DNA from: Alloascoidea africana
Lineage: Eukaryota > Ascomycota > Alloascoideomycetes > Alloascoideales > Alloascoideaceae
Direction: 5' to 3'
Assembly: GCA_030581615.1 (NCBI GenBank)
Contig: JAKTTT010000027.1
Coordinates: 62,001-126,000 of the forward strand
Length of the DNA stretch: 64,000 bases
The position numbers and the translations under genes were made by a program. Below are positions 34,051-44,630 of this stretch, piece by piece. The notes under the pieces are model-generated. The model was not told the DNA's origin, searched no databases, and saw only the letters and a program-made list of their open reading frames with translations. The first letter of the stretch is position 1, and each line of letters starts with the position of its first letter.

Positions 34051-37000
34051 TTACAATACCACGAACTCGGCCAGAGTAGGCCCATCATTAGCGCCAACGC
34101 CATTCCAAGATCCAAAAACATTGAGCACCACAAATCTGGCATTGATCTCTTGTCCAGAAAAGTTATCAAACGTTGTGGCATTACCATGGCGAAGTCTAAC
34201 TTCCACATCATGGCTTTCGTCATGCTCTTCTGAGATAGAAACTGTTGAGTTTGCAACAGCATAGGCAAGAACAGGGGACGATGTAGACTTCTCACCGTAA
34301 CGTAGAACCGAAAGCATTTCTTCGGGGGTACTGATTTGTGGGTCAGACACATACTGTATGCTAGCAGATGTTGGAGTTATCCCACCCCACACGGCAACAA
34401 TCTCGTTGATTCTTTTTGTGTAGCCCAAATCAACAACGAGCGAGTTTAATTTGTTGTTTTCGAATTTGTAAAAAGTACTGTTGTTGCCATCTACAGCAAG
34501 CTCTGGAACGACATTCGACTTGAGAGATGGAACCTCATCATTCTGAAAGTTTGAACTGGGAGCAGTTAGATCCACTATTGGTCGACACTCTGAAAGAGAG
34601 CCTTCTACAGCCAGGTCCGGTACAAACGTGCGCACTTTCAAAGTTTCTCCAGGCTTCAAAGAGTAAATCCCAGTATCTGGATTTCTTTCTCCAATTTCAA
34701 CGATAATCGCATCGTTTGAAGTTGAAAGCAAGCTTGAGGGGTTGTAAAAGATGCGTGTTTCGTTCAAGGTGATCGTAATGTCAAAGGAACGTTGCTTATG
34801 CTTAAAGCCCTTGATGCTGTAACCATTCGGTAACTGGGGTGTAATGGTAGGATCTAGATAGAGTCTGTCGGGTCTTGGGCGATAACCTGTGAAGCCATGA
34901 GTGTAAACTTGCAAATAGCCGCCATTTCCAGTCAAGAAGGGAAACGCAGGATGAGTTCCTCCGTTCGTGTTGAAATTACTGTTAACCTGTTCGGAAAACT
35001 GCGCAAATGGGTAGCGAATGTAAGGCTTGATGCTGTTGAGAGCGTACGAGTAACTTGAACAGCCCGTATCGAGAAGCTCTGCGGCATCTATCGCGTATAT
35101 CGCGTAGGTCATCCCAGGCCCATCAGGACTTTGGCGCTCAGAGTAATACGCGAGATTGTTCCGGGCCTGGGCGTGCGGCTGAGGATACTCTAGCGGATAG
35201 GTCATCATTACAACGTCTGCCTGCTTGACGGGGGCCGATCCGTTCATGTTCTCAAACTCTATAGTAATGTTATCGTATTCACTCTGTGGAATAAACATCT
35301 TTTCGTGGATATCGTGCCATTTTGGATCGATACTATCCTCTTTACCAAGGACATGTGCAGCCTCTGTGGCCCAGTCCATCAACATCACGATGCCTGCATT
35401 CGTGAAAGCACCATCGTTGATGAAGTTTGCATACTCGTCTGGATCGGTCAGATTGGTCGTGTGATACTGGTTTGTGGTTGAGTTGAATGATACAAAGTCT
35501 GCAAAGAAAACAGCAGCGTCGTGAATCAGAGGCCAGCCCTTGGATTCCAACCAAGCCAAGTCGCCCGTGCTCAAATAGTACTGCCAGGCAGCAAGAGCAA
35601 TGTCGGTATTGAGATGGTATTGATAGTCAACGCACGGTCCGGTAGCTGTGCAATTACCAAACCTGGCACTGGTCCAGGGATAAAGAGCTCCCACAGCACC
35701 GTTATCTTCTGCATTTTTGATGGCCTGCCCATGGAGCCGGGACCTATAATTGATTATGTTTTCCGCAAACTTGGGAAACAGCTGGAGTAGGCCAGGATAG
35801 ACCCAGACGTCCGCATCCCAGAAGACAAGCCCTGCATAAGAGTCCGAGGAGAGACCTCCAACTGTGATGGAGTTATCGCCAATACCAGGGCCATCTCTTG
35901 CGCTCCGCAGGTTTGCCAGAATGTGATACATAGTCGAGCGTACTGTCAACTCCAGGACTGGATCGTCTGGAATAGAAATATCAGCTTGATCCCACAGGTC
36001 TAGCCACGCCTCTTTGTGCAAAGAAATGAGACTTGATGATCCTGATGCTTTTGCCATGAACGCAATCCCTTGAGCCACTTCGGCAACGTAAGTGTGGAAT
36101 GCATCGCTTGAAGCCACACCTACAAACTTGTCAATACGGACCACAGAATCTTTTGAGGCTGCCAGGTCAAAAGTGGCAATCTTGGCAACTGTCTTATTCT
36201 CCAGTGAAATCTCATCTCTTTTGGAAATGCCTACAAGTGGTGTTCCATCGGACGAAATCTCCCAGGTTGAAAACAGCCTTGCAGAAACATCTTGAACACC
36301 ATCGGGACTGACATCAATCCATATCCCGTCCACATCTTCATCAACACCAACGCCATTAAAAGTCGATCGTTCGCAAGTCTCGAATGCAAAGGGACTCGAC
36401 ACCTGAACAGTGACATCTGTTGAGCTTTGCAGCTCCAGCGACACCATACCCAAAGTCGGATACAATCTGTGTGCCAACGTCATATATCGTACCTGAATTT
36501 GGAAGCTTGGGGTTTGAAGATCAGGCTGCCAAACAAATTTTGTCTCTACAATACCGTCGAGAAGCGATAAAGTTTGGGAATAGTTGGAGATTTGGCTCTC
36601 TGGGGTCTCTAGGTCCAGTGTCCAGGCTACTTTGCCATCATCTTGTAAAATGCTGAGTTCCAAAGATGTCCAAACAGGGACAGTAGAAATGACACTTTCA
36701 CCGCCCTTCTGCAACAATTCTGGGAAGTTGGTTCGAGTTGTGTTTGCTTGGTAGTCCCAAAATCCAGATATAAAGGCACCTGTAAACCTACGGTTGTCCA
36801 GAGGCCATCCATTAATGTTTGTTTCTCCATATTTTGCTTCATCTGAATTGTTTGAATCAAATGCAAATCCTTGACCCTGTGCTGGCAATCGAACTCCAAT
36901 ATATCCGTTCGCAACATATGGTTCGTTCCAATGTATGTTTTCTCTTTGGAATTGCTTCCTTGAGATCAATCTTGTAGCAGGTGTGTAAAAATTGTTTGAA

Positions 37001-37266
37001 CCTAGAGAGATGATTACACTTTCCGACTTTGTGTTATCTTTGCCATCATAGCTTCTCTTGCTAAAGCCATGATAAGGGCCGGAAGACTCTGTTGCAATAG
37101 CTTGTGAGTTTTGTATTCCTGACACCAAAAAACGCCAAAAAAGCCCTATTACAAACAAAACCAAAATAGGAATAAACACTTTGCGTAACTTCCGGTTGGC
37201 CTTGTGTTCCTCAGAGGAACTGGTTATAACAGGCGGCGCTATCACTGATTCTGGCATTATCATCAC
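34051..37266 (-). CDS. ATH1: Vacuolar acid trehalase (GH65)
   Basis: 1071-aa glycoside hydrolase family 65 acid trehalase, which hydrolyses trehalose to glucose in the vacuole/cell wall. It begins with a short cytosolic tail and a signal anchor (about residues 30-50, VFIPILVLFVIGLFWRFLV), like Ath1, which reaches the vacuole by the multivesicular-body route. The N-terminal GH65 domain carries YVANGYIGVRLPAQGQG. The (alpha/alpha)6 barrel includes GLVFWDADVWVYPGLLQLFP, the substrate-binding WDxD/E segment. DEYANFINDGAFTNAG contains the catalytic Glu/Asp region of the family, with NDGA conserved. Numerous N-x-S/T sites fit a secreted glycoprotein. Single exon; convergent with YME1 (242 bp between stop codons). 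Confidence 0.94.
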   Translation of the reverse strand: MMIMPESVIAPPVITSSSEEHKANRKLRKVFIPILVLFVIGLFWRFLVSGIQNSQAIATESSGPYHGFSKRSYDGKDNTKSESVIISLGSNNFYTPATRLISRKQFQRENIHWNEPYVANGYIGVRLPAQGQGFAFDSNNSDEAKYGETNINGWPLDNRRFTGAFISGFWDYQANTTRTNFPELLQKGGESVISTVPVWTSLELSILQDDGKVAWTLDLETPESQISNYSQTLSLLDGIVETKFVWQPDLQTPSFQIQVRYMTLAHRLYPTLGMVSLELQSSTDVTVQVSSPFAFETCERSTFNGVGVDEDVDGIWIDVSPDGVQDVSARLFSTWEISSDGTPLVGISKRDEISLENKTVAKIATFDLAASKDSVVRIDKFVGVASSDAFHTYVAEVAQGIAFMAKASGSSSLISLHKEAWLDLWDQADISIPDDPVLELTVRSTMYHILANLRSARDGPGIGDNSITVGGLSSDSYAGLVFWDADVWVYPGLLQLFPKFAENIINYRSRLHGQAIKNAEDNGAVGALYPWTSARFGNCTATGPCVDYQYHLNTDIALAAWQYYLSTGDLAWLESKGWPLIHDAAVFFADFVSFNSTTNQYHTTNLTDPDEYANFINDGAFTNAGIVMLMDWATEAAHVLGKEDSIDPKWHDIHEKMFIPQSEYDNITIEFENMNGSAPVKQADVVMMTYPLEYPQPHAQARNNLAYYSERQSPDGPGMTYAIYAIDAAELLDTGCSSYSYALNSIKPYIRYPFAQFSEQVNSNFNTNGGTHPAFPFLTGNGGYLQVYTHGFTGYRPRPDRLYLDPTITPQLPNGYSIKGFKHKQRSFDITITLNETRIFYNPSSLLSTSNDAIIVEIGERNPDTGIYSLKPGETLKVRTFVPDLAVEGSLSECRPIVDLTAPSSNFQNDEVPSLKSNVVPELAVDGNNSTFYKFENNKLNSLVVDLGYTKRINEIVAVWGGITPTSASIQYVSDPQISTPEEMLSVLRYGEKSTSSPVLAYAVANSTVSISEEHDESHDVEVRLRHGNATTFDNFSGQEINARFVVLNVFGSWNGVGANDGPTLAEFVVL

Positions 37267-38134
37267 TGTTTAACAGCTTTTGAAAAATGGAATTTGAAGA
37301 AAATAAAAGAAAGGAAAAGTTGTAAAGTTAAATATTGCCAAATGAAATGGTCTGCCTTTATTCTATGTCGCATTTTAATGTTTCCGCAACCCCCACTGAT
37401 TCCCACTTGCCCCACAATCAATGTACAAAAGTTTGTGGTTAAATGCTTATTTTCCTGCCGTTCTTCGGACCTACAGCTTGCAAAGGGATGCCTTTTCTTA
37501 CATCTTTTATAGTGTAAGAAATTACAGAGCTTAACAGCTGCAATATGCGCCTTTTTTCCCATTCATTATTTGTCTTTTTCCATTTTGGACCCCTTCAATT
37601 TTTCCGAATCGAAGTTTGTTTTTCCGGAAAATCTCAACCTTAAATCACACTACATACTGTACGTTCAGTATGAACTTACTCAAAGGGAAAAAGTGAAACC
37701 ATCCGAATTAAAAATTATAAAACTATAGATATTCTAACAGTATCTTAAATGCCTTGAAAAAAAAGCATAAGAATAAATGAAAAAGCCAACCTATTGTTGT
37801 TGCGAATTTTGAAGTACAAGGAAAACCAATTAGAGAAAAAGACAATAAGAGACGGAAAAGTCTCTTCTTTATGCAGAAAAAAAGAAGTTGTTAATGCAAA
37901 ATATATTCTGTAAGTTAATAGAAAACCAAGAAGTTGAAAAACTTGAACCCGAAACAATTCATGAATGAATATGAAAGTGCCAAAAAATGCAAAACCAATT
38001 ATGAAAAATAACCTCCTGGAACTGCAAGAGGATCAAAACAGAATGAAAACCAGAGAGAAATCAAATTCTAAGGTGAAATGCGAAAATTGAAACCAGACGA
38101 AATGAAAATGAGCTGCAAGTATGGTCAAAACAGC
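37267..38134. promoter_or_regulatory. ATH1 promoter / 3' flank of the wall-protein gene
   Basis: 870 bp of AT-rich sequence between two head-to-tail minus-strand genes. No coding, tRNA or repeat signal is recognised. A short upstream-frame extension at 37263-37562 does not resemble protein. Confidence 0.45.
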
Positions 38135-39322
38135 TTAAAGAAACAGAACGAAGAAGCCAAGAAGGCCAGCAACTCCTACAATTTGTGGGCCAGAGACCAC
38201 CAAATTAGCAGCAGCGCCCTCAAATCCTGTAATAGCAGGGGAAGTGGTGGAGGCGATGGGAGAAACCGTTGAAACGGTTGGCGTAGTGGCCACTGGAGCA
38301 GTGGTTCCCGTTGTTGGTGTCACCACAGGCACAGTTGGAGCAGTAGTAATAGGAACGTACTGTGTCTTGGAGGTGACAACAGGAATCTCTGTGCTGATGG
38401 TTTGTGAAGTGCTGATGACTACACTGCTTGGAATTGTAACAGTTCCTGGAGTTGGGACCTCAATTGTGCTTGAGCCAATTGTCAGAGTTGTGGGAGTTGG
38501 ACAGTAGGTCGTGTACTCTGTGGATGAGACAATGGTTGTGGGAACAACGGTCTTGGAGGAAATCACAGAGAGTGTAGATTTAGAAGTTGAAACGATAACG
38601 GTCACCTTGGTGGAAACCGCAGTGCTAGTCTCAACAGTGCACAATCCAGGACACTCTGTGATCGTCACTGTTCCTGGAGTAGGAACAACAATAGTAGTGT
38701 TTGCATGGGTCAGAGTGGTGGGCTCTGGGCAGTATGTTGTGTACTCGGTGACTTTGGTCTTGAAGGTTGTAAAGTAAGTAGTTGGGATGACTGTTGTGGA
38801 AGCGGACGTAATTACGGTCGACTTGGTGGAAACAGAGGTCTTAGTGATGGTGCAAGTTTCAGGACATTCGGTAATAGTCACTGTTCCAGCAGAGGTCACT
38901 GTGATGGTCTTGTTTCCGTAGGTCAAGGTGGTAGGCTCAGGGCAGTAGGTGGTGTATTCGGTGACTTCAGTGGTGTAGGTAGAAGTCACCTCAACCGGAA
39001 CAGTCGTCTCGGTCACCGTTTCCTTATCAGTGGAGCCGGGAGTGCTGGTAATCACAGTGCTCTTGGAAATAGTGCAAGGACAGTCAGTGATCGTGACGAG
39101 ACCAGTGCTTGTGACAGTGATCGTCTTGTTGCCATGGGTCAGAGTGGTAGGCTCTGGGCAAAAAGTCGTGTATTCTGTGACAACTTCAGTGGTGTAAGTC
39201 GTGATTACAGTCGGCTCAGCGCTTTCGGTCGAATTGCCGTAGCCCTTATGAGCCGAAGCATAACCTGTGAGCGTGGAGATGACAGCCACCGCGAGTGGAA
39301 GATAGCAATTGGGGAATCTCAT
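38135..39322 (-). CDS. Repeat-rich GPI-anchored cell-wall protein
   Basis: 395-aa predicted secreted mannoprotein. The N-terminus MRFPNCYLPLAVAVISTLTG ends in a typical signal peptidase site (GYASA). The C-terminus has a small-residue omega region and a hydrophobic tail (VVSGPQIVGVAGLLGFFVL), a GPI-anchor signal. Between them are four Thr/Ser-rich repeats of about 70 residues. Each opens with TEYTT(F/Y)CPxPTTLT and includes a strand-like ITVTSxGTVTIT block and, in three of them, a CP(x)nC pair, as in fungal flocculin/agglutinin-like walls. An upstream in-frame Met (39439) would add 39 basic residues and spoil the signal peptide, so I use 39322. The fungal adhesin class is inferred; no specific orthologue recognised. 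Confidence 0.85.
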   Translation of the reverse strand: MRFPNCYLPLAVAVISTLTGYASAHKGYGNSTESAEPTVITTYTTEVVTEYTTFCPEPTTLTHGNKTITVTSTGLVTITDCPCTISKSTVITSTPGSTDKETVTETTVPVEVTSTYTTEVTEYTTYCPEPTTLTYGNKTITVTSAGTVTITECPETCTITKTSVSTKSTVITSASTTVIPTTYFTTFKTKVTEYTTYCPEPTTLTHANTTIVVPTPGTVTITECPGLCTVETSTAVSTKVTVIVSTSKSTLSVISSKTVVPTTIVSSTEYTTYCPTPTTLTIGSSTIEVPTPGTVTIPSSVVISTSQTISTEIPVVTSKTQYVPITTAPTVPVVTPTTGTTAPVATTPTVSTVSPIASTTSPAITGFEGAAANLVVSGPQIVGVAGLLGFFVLFL

Positions 39323-39678
39323 TTGAGCAAAGTATGAAAAAGCGACAGTGAAAATGGAGAATTGAGGAGCGAAGGAATTGATTGATGAAGAAACAAAACA
39401 AAACGAAAGGAAAGGGGATCGTCGACGCTTTTTATACACTTCAATCTGATGAAGTAGAGATATTAATAATACAAATCACATTATATTTAAACCATGGGGA
39501 TTTATTCTTAGACGACGGAAAATCTACACATTCGGGAACGTTCGGTCTTTCTAGGATATTCAATCATGTTCTATTCACTCGTACTAAGACATGATAAATA
39601 GGTCAGTGGTCAAGGGAGTTGCTGTGGTACTAATGGCAATGGCTATGATGATAATGATGATGGCGTTAATTATGGTAC
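39323..39678 (-). promoter_or_regulatory. Promoter of GPI wall-protein gene, with TATA box
   Basis: A minus-strand TATAAAAA lies at 39436-39429, 107-114 nt upstream of the wall-protein ATG, a normal position in yeast. The remaining 240 bp is also the 3' flank of RPS26. Confidence 0.5.
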
Positions 39679-40041
39679 TTAGTAGGCAGCTTTAGCAGCA
39701 TCCTGGGGGTTAATCTTCTTGCCATCCCGGTTATAGCGAGCTCTGGGAGGAGGAGTCCTGACCTTTCTTCCTTCTCTGGAGCGGACACGGACAACCTTGC
39801 TGTGAATAGCACAACTGACACAGTAGTGTATCTTGACGTATAGCTTGGGCAGGGCGTACTCCTGGTACACAGAGGCTTCACTCAGATCACGGACCGCAGC
39901 AGCCTCAACCATGTTTCGGATGTTGAAACGTTTGATTGCCTTGTCCTTGGGCACCATGCGCGCACAGTTCACACATCTCACGCCAACAACGTGGCCTCGA
40001 CCCTTCTTGTTTCGTCCGTTGGAAGCTCTCTTCTTTGGCAT
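39679..40041 (-). CDS. RPS26: 40S ribosomal protein eS26
   Basis: 120-aa ribosomal protein of the small subunit, located at the mRNA exit channel and involved in the last steps of 18S 3'-end maturation. The sequence is highly conserved: [18 protein letters not shown], a zinc-ribbon pair [14 protein letters not shown] and [17 protein letters not shown], and a basic tail with [14 protein letters not shown]. Length equals that of other eS26 proteins. No intron interrupts the coding region; one in the leader cannot be excluded. Confidence 0.98.
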   Translation of the reverse strand: MPKKRASNGRNKKGRGHVVGVRCVNCARMVPKDKAIKRFNIRNMVEAAAVRDLSEASVYQEYALPKLYVKIHYCVSCAIHSKVVRVRSREGRKVRTPPPRARYNRDGKKINPQDAAKAAY

Positions 40042-40732
40042 GTTGATACTAAAAACTTGTTAGCCAGCGATTTTTAGATATATATGGAGGAGAAAGAGAT
40101 GGCGAGAGATGGTATTCTGGGTTGCTTTTCCAAATGTCAAATCATGGAATCGATCTGCCTTTTTCATAGATTGTCACAGTGCACCTTCTAACGATTAACC
40201 TTCTTCTCTCACCATTCTTCTTCTAAGTCGACGAATTGGGTATAAGGCGAGGAAATACAAGCAACAAACATACGTTTTACTGAGTTGACGGGGATCTGTC
40301 TGCTTAGCAGTTTTCAACAAGATGCTGGGTATAGCCTCAAGTTGCACACTCTCGATGCTGGGTATGGAATATACGCGTGAACCAGAGTATATTGCGTACC
40401 GATGACGAGGTTTTCCATATTAGGAAACTGTTTTGGACATTTGTCACATGATTTACACGTGATATGAAGTGATAGTATTGTGAAAGTATGAATGCATCAA
40501 TACGACCTCTATTAATCATTTAGACATGATTAAAGCCAGTAAAAGGGGCGAACACTTAGGTTATCGTATAATCAATCATCGTTCGTTTCTTCGTCAGCTC
40601 ACTTGACTCTCAAATCAGAGATAAGATAAGCTGACTTTCTAAGTAGTATACATGTCATAACAAAAAGCCAACCAATAAAACTAAAACCTCATACATTATT
40701 ACAATTCTTCGAAATCGTTGTTCATCATGGAC
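40042..40732. promoter_or_regulatory. RPS26 promoter / JHD1 3' flank
   Basis: 690 bp with no coding gene. A TATATATA stretch lies at about 40078-40085, close to the RPS26 start. I find no clear Rap1 site by eye and no tRNA. Confidence 0.4.
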
Positions 40733-42493
40733 CTATTCCTTACGAGGTCTTTTGCAATGCGTTGCTGTCGTATGGTTGTCACTGTCGTTTTCATCTTCTC
40801 TTTTACCCAGATTCGTATGTTTCTCTTCTCCATATAACCAGCGTCCGAACCGAGACAAGAAATCATGCACATCTGGGATAAGGTCTCTCGGTATCGAACT
40901 TTTTATCCGTCGTTTCTTCTTATCGCTCTGGGAGTTTTCCATCTCGTCGATCTGACCTTTCAAATGTTTCAGCAGGGATGGCAGAGCTGCCCGTTCCATA
41001 TCATTAAGATCATCCTCCACGTTTTGTTTCATGACGTAAAACGCAGTCAGCCATATAACATTCTCAAACTCGGGAAACGTGAACTTCTTAGGAACCTTGG
41101 TATTTTCCTCAATTCGGGAAATTCTGAACTGCATCTCCAAATTCATCAACGTCAGAAAGTTTCCTCCGATCACAAGCGAATCGATAGGCGTATACACTGA
41201 ATGAATCCACCCAGAGGGGATAATTAGTGAATCGCCCTCTGTAAGGTCTACTCTAAACGCATTCTTCACAAGATCGCCCAAGAAAACTGTGTTCTGGTCG
41301 CTTTTCAAACACCATTTCTCATACTGTGAGAGGTTGTAATCCGTTGGAGGCACAAAGATAAAGGTCTTACTGCCCCGTATGAGGTGGTAGTAGACCGAGG
41401 AGCCACCAAAATCAATATGAAAGTCTGTGTACGAGTTCGCCACGGACATGAGACAATAAAGTGAAGTAGCTGGTTTTTCAAAGTCGGCGGCGGTGGCAGC
41501 GTCTTTGGAGTGATTGAAAGGCCAAATCCTATCCACAAGATCTATCTCTCTCACTAGACGTGGCCGCAACACCTTATTTCTCAATTTTGTCTTGCTAAAC
41601 TCCAAGCTGATAACGTTTCTAACTCGGTCCCTTTCTTCTGGTGACGTCTCGTAGTAGTCCCTCCAAGACCCTAGGGTCCAGCCAGGCGAATTGTTCTGCG
41701 ACAGAACGTCCATAACCTCCACCTTCTCATCTTCTCCAATTAATTCTGAAACCTCGGCCACAGTAAGGCTAGAGGGCATCTCCATGCCAAGGCCACCTGC
41801 AGAAGAAGCCGGGATGTAAACGGGGGCATTTAGTTTTGTCCGCTTCACAAAGTCAAGGTTCAATTCATGACCTTCGATTCTGTATGGGCCAACGCCATAA
41901 AAAACATGATCAGTGCAACTTTTGTGTCCAGAAGATCGAATTGATGTATGTGTGTCAGTGCCAGTGTCAGCCTTCCCATTAATGGACTCTTTTGTCGTTG
42001 ACGGGCTCTCCAGCTTAGTTTCTAGTCCCTGTTCAAATTGCTCGAGCATTCCCCAGTATGGATGTCTGTCGCAAGTAACGTTCTTCTTTCCCTCGTTCAG
42101 AGCAACATAATCGATTTTGGCCCTCTTTCGAGACGACTTTCGCTTCTCCACAGATGGCCCACTATCTGGGACACATCTATAGCAGTGGTACGATATAAGG
42201 TTCTGAGTCTCCGATTTCGACACTTTGACACAGATGTTATGATACCATTCTTCGCAAACATCACATTGAATCCAGTCTATTGTGTATTGCCGTTTTGTCA
42301 TTTGATCGGAAGTTGGACAGAGTGGGCATTTGTAGGTGGACCAATCTGGCTCGACGTCTTCCTCTTCTACTTTTACGTTTCGTGTCTGGCACTGAAGCTG
42401 CTCTTGCATCTGATCTTGCTGTTTGATCCAATTCAAATCTGAAGATGTAGTTAATCCGGTATTAAAATTGCTGGTTTCTGATCCCGCTGTCAT
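40733..42493 (-). CDS. JHD1: JmjC histone H3K36 demethylase Jhd1 with PHD finger
   Basis: 586-aa nuclear dioxygenase of the KDM2/Jhd1 type (Fe(II) and 2-oxoglutarate-dependent, removes H3K36me1/2). The PHD finger is at about residues 54-108 (CPLCPTSDQ, WIQCDVCEEWYHNICV, YHCYRCV). The JmjC core contains TDFHIDFGGSSVYYHLIRG, with the HxD iron ligands near H358/D360, and RVDLTEGDSLIIPSGWIHSVY, with the third ligand His. The C-terminal helical domain fits the family. Single exon as read; the weakly conserved first 50 residues leave the start slightly uncertain. Confidence 0.93.
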   Translation of the reverse strand: MTAGSETSNFNTGLTTSSDLNWIKQQDQMQEQLQCQTRNVKVEEEDVEPDWSTYKCPLCPTSDQMTKRQYTIDWIQCDVCEEWYHNICVKVSKSETQNLISYHCYRCVPDSGPSVEKRKSSRKRAKIDYVALNEGKKNVTCDRHPYWGMLEQFEQGLETKLESPSTTKESINGKADTGTDTHTSIRSSGHKSCTDHVFYGVGPYRIEGHELNLDFVKRTKLNAPVYIPASSAGGLGMEMPSSLTVAEVSELIGEDEKVEVMDVLSQNNSPGWTLGSWRDYYETSPEERDRVRNVISLEFSKTKLRNKVLRPRLVREIDLVDRIWPFNHSKDAATAADFEKPATSLYCLMSVANSYTDFHIDFGGSSVYYHLIRGSKTFIFVPPTDYNLSQYEKWCLKSDQNTVFLGDLVKNAFRVDLTEGDSLIIPSGWIHSVYTPIDSLVIGGNFLTLMNLEMQFRISRIEENTKVPKKFTFPEFENVIWLTAFYVMKQNVEDDLNDMERAALPSLLKHLKGQIDEMENSQSDKKKRRIKSSIPRDLIPDVHDFLSRFGRWLYGEEKHTNLGKREDENDSDNHTTATHCKRPRKE

Positions 42494-42690
42494 CTCTTGT
42501 ACATTGATGGTCCTGTCATGCCTTAACGTGAGTGTCTAAAACAACAGCCAGCAGTACTCTTGATCTTAACTACGAGTGTACGGGTGTGTGTCACCAAAAG
42601 ACGTTTTTATTAGCATAAGAAAGTCTAGTCATAAGATGCAATGCAGTTTCTTGCCTATTTTTACTTCCATTAAATTTCAGTTCCGTTAGG

Positions 42691-44228
42691 CTAACCGGTT
42701 AGTATATGGGAGAGATGTTCAGAACGTGAACCGTCGCCGTTTGTACTGCCATGTCCATATCTGGACACGTCCAATGCACTAGATGATTTGAAACCTCTTA
42801 GCGAAACACATGCTTTCCTCGGTGAAGGTCGTGGTGGTGGCGGTTTGGATTTTGTACCTGTGCTGTCTCTTACCACAATTTCCGGGGGTCTTGGTCCTTT
42901 TTTCCCATTTTGTATGGGTTGTGTGGCTTGCTGTTCTGGTGATGCTGCGACCCAGGGAACACTCAAACATCGGCCAGCCAGCCGACTTGTTCTTGGAGAA
43001 ACGTTAGAATGTGAGTATCTATTATCCCCTGAGAATGACTGCAGTAAAGAGTTGAGCTCTTTACTCTTGTACGGCATTTTGCTGAGTTCCGTTTTTAGTA
43101 GTAAAAGGTACAAAACTCGGAGGTAAGTGTCTTGTAGATTTTCATCCTCATCAGATAGATTGTTCAACTCTCTAATGAACACATCGACAAGGACATGTAG
43201 GTCATTAAGATAAAAAAGTTCACAAGCTTTTTCTTTAGTGAACATTAAGTATAACATTTTCAAAATCAAAATCTTCAAACAACTGTCTTCCTCCCTGTTA
43301 AAACACATTATAACATATTCTGCAAAGTTTCGAGGATTTGTCGCTATCAGTTCTTCCACCACAGAGCTGTCTAAGCGTGGCGTCTTGTTACCATCTAGAG
43401 TTTTGGTTGCTATCATGTACTGTTCATTGAGGGCAAACAGCACCTTTAATGTAGGGTATGTCAATGGATCTTCATATGTTCCAGATTCGATAGATGCGAA
43501 TAGTTGTTTCAAGAAAGGCGATTTAACAAGGGATAAATGAGAGGGAATCAATGTTTGTGATGTCAACAGTTGGTAAACCAGCTCGAGATATAGTCCGTAG
43601 ACCTTTCTTGTGATTAGCTTTCGCTCATTCCAAATAACCTTGAGGAATGCGGGAAATGCACCAAGATCGTTTAGTAGTGTCAACGAGTCCGGTTCCAGTC
43701 TGCCATGAAGCGAGAATATTAAACCTATTATTAGCTTGTAATCATTATGGAGGTTTTTCTATGTTTGGAAAAGTGTTAGATATATGGCAACGTGGTCACA
43801 GGACATGTAACAATGGGTCTACTTTTTGTAAAATATCAATCAGTTGTTGAGTGCAATATGTCTTGTTTGCTATAAATATTGAGGATTTGACAATAACCAA
43901 GCCCACTTTCATGAGATCATTTTCGGCTAAGACAAACTGGTCTTTGTAATAAAGATTGTTAGAAACCGTCGATTACGCACCATGCACTAGCTAAAGACTT
44001 ACCTAAGTAAGCACCAACAAACCGGATATATGTGAGTAGGGCTCTATTAACACCCGCGGTAGAGTCGTAGTCCCGCAAATTGACGATATTGGTTGCTTCT
44101 ACACATAAGGAAGCACTTGGAGGTTAGTTGTCATATAGACCAAAACAAGGCTTGCAAGGAAGCGCTATTGTTCACACACCTTTCCAAAAATGATCCACAT
44201 CTTGAATCTCAGCGTCTAAAGCATCCAT
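42691..44228 (-). CDS. LDB17: Ldb17 / SPIN90-like actin regulator
   Basis: Endocytic actin-patch protein; SPIN90-family members activate Arp2/3 to seed linear filaments. Four exons: 44228-44180, 44098-44003, 43941-43823, 43758-42691, giving 443 aa. Introns are 81, 61 and 64 nt with GTGTGT, GTAAGT and GTAGAC donors and TAG, AAG and TAG acceptors; all junctions keep phase. The weak GTAGAC donor is preferred because the only other in-phase choice leaves a 46-nt intron. The protein starts MDALDAEIQDVDHFWK and is largely armadillo-like helices (LGAFPAFLKVIWNERK, RNFAEYVIMCFNREED). It ends in Pro-rich SH3-binding segments (SKPPPPRPSPRK), which fits binding to Sla1-type SH3 domains. Confidence 0.85.
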
Positions 44229-44630
44229 GGCGTTCACTATATGTTTGTCTGGAGCACGCCCATACAATCAACGTTTGGCAGTTAGGAATATCACAATCAG
44301 GGGAGCGAGAAAGATAAATTGGTCATGCTGTGTGCATGGTGGTAGGCAAGTTATCTACTTGAAGCACTACAGCCCAGACACCTATTGTTAGTAGGATTTT
44401 TAATCTTGAATTTGTCAAAAGTTGTATCTTGTCCTTGGGAATAGTTGTGCACGATTCGGGTGAAAAGTGAGATTTCAAAATCAACATCGAGAAGACCATG
44501 CCATTTGTGCAAGAAAATCATACAATCTATGACAAGTACAAGACTAAAAACTAAAGCTTGAAAAGTTCAACTTATATACAATCAAACAATGCTAGAGATG
44601 CAATTATGCCAAATAAACAAGCACTCATGC
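44229..44630. promoter_or_regulatory. LDB17 promoter / BPL1 3' flank
   Basis: 400 bp between two minus-strand genes; no coding or RNA signal recognised. Confidence 0.45.

Noticed and set aside
38244-39337. Long plus-strand frames opposite the GPI wall protein
   Set aside because: They arise from the repetitive Thr/Ser codons of the real gene read in reverse; Val/Gly-rich nonsense.
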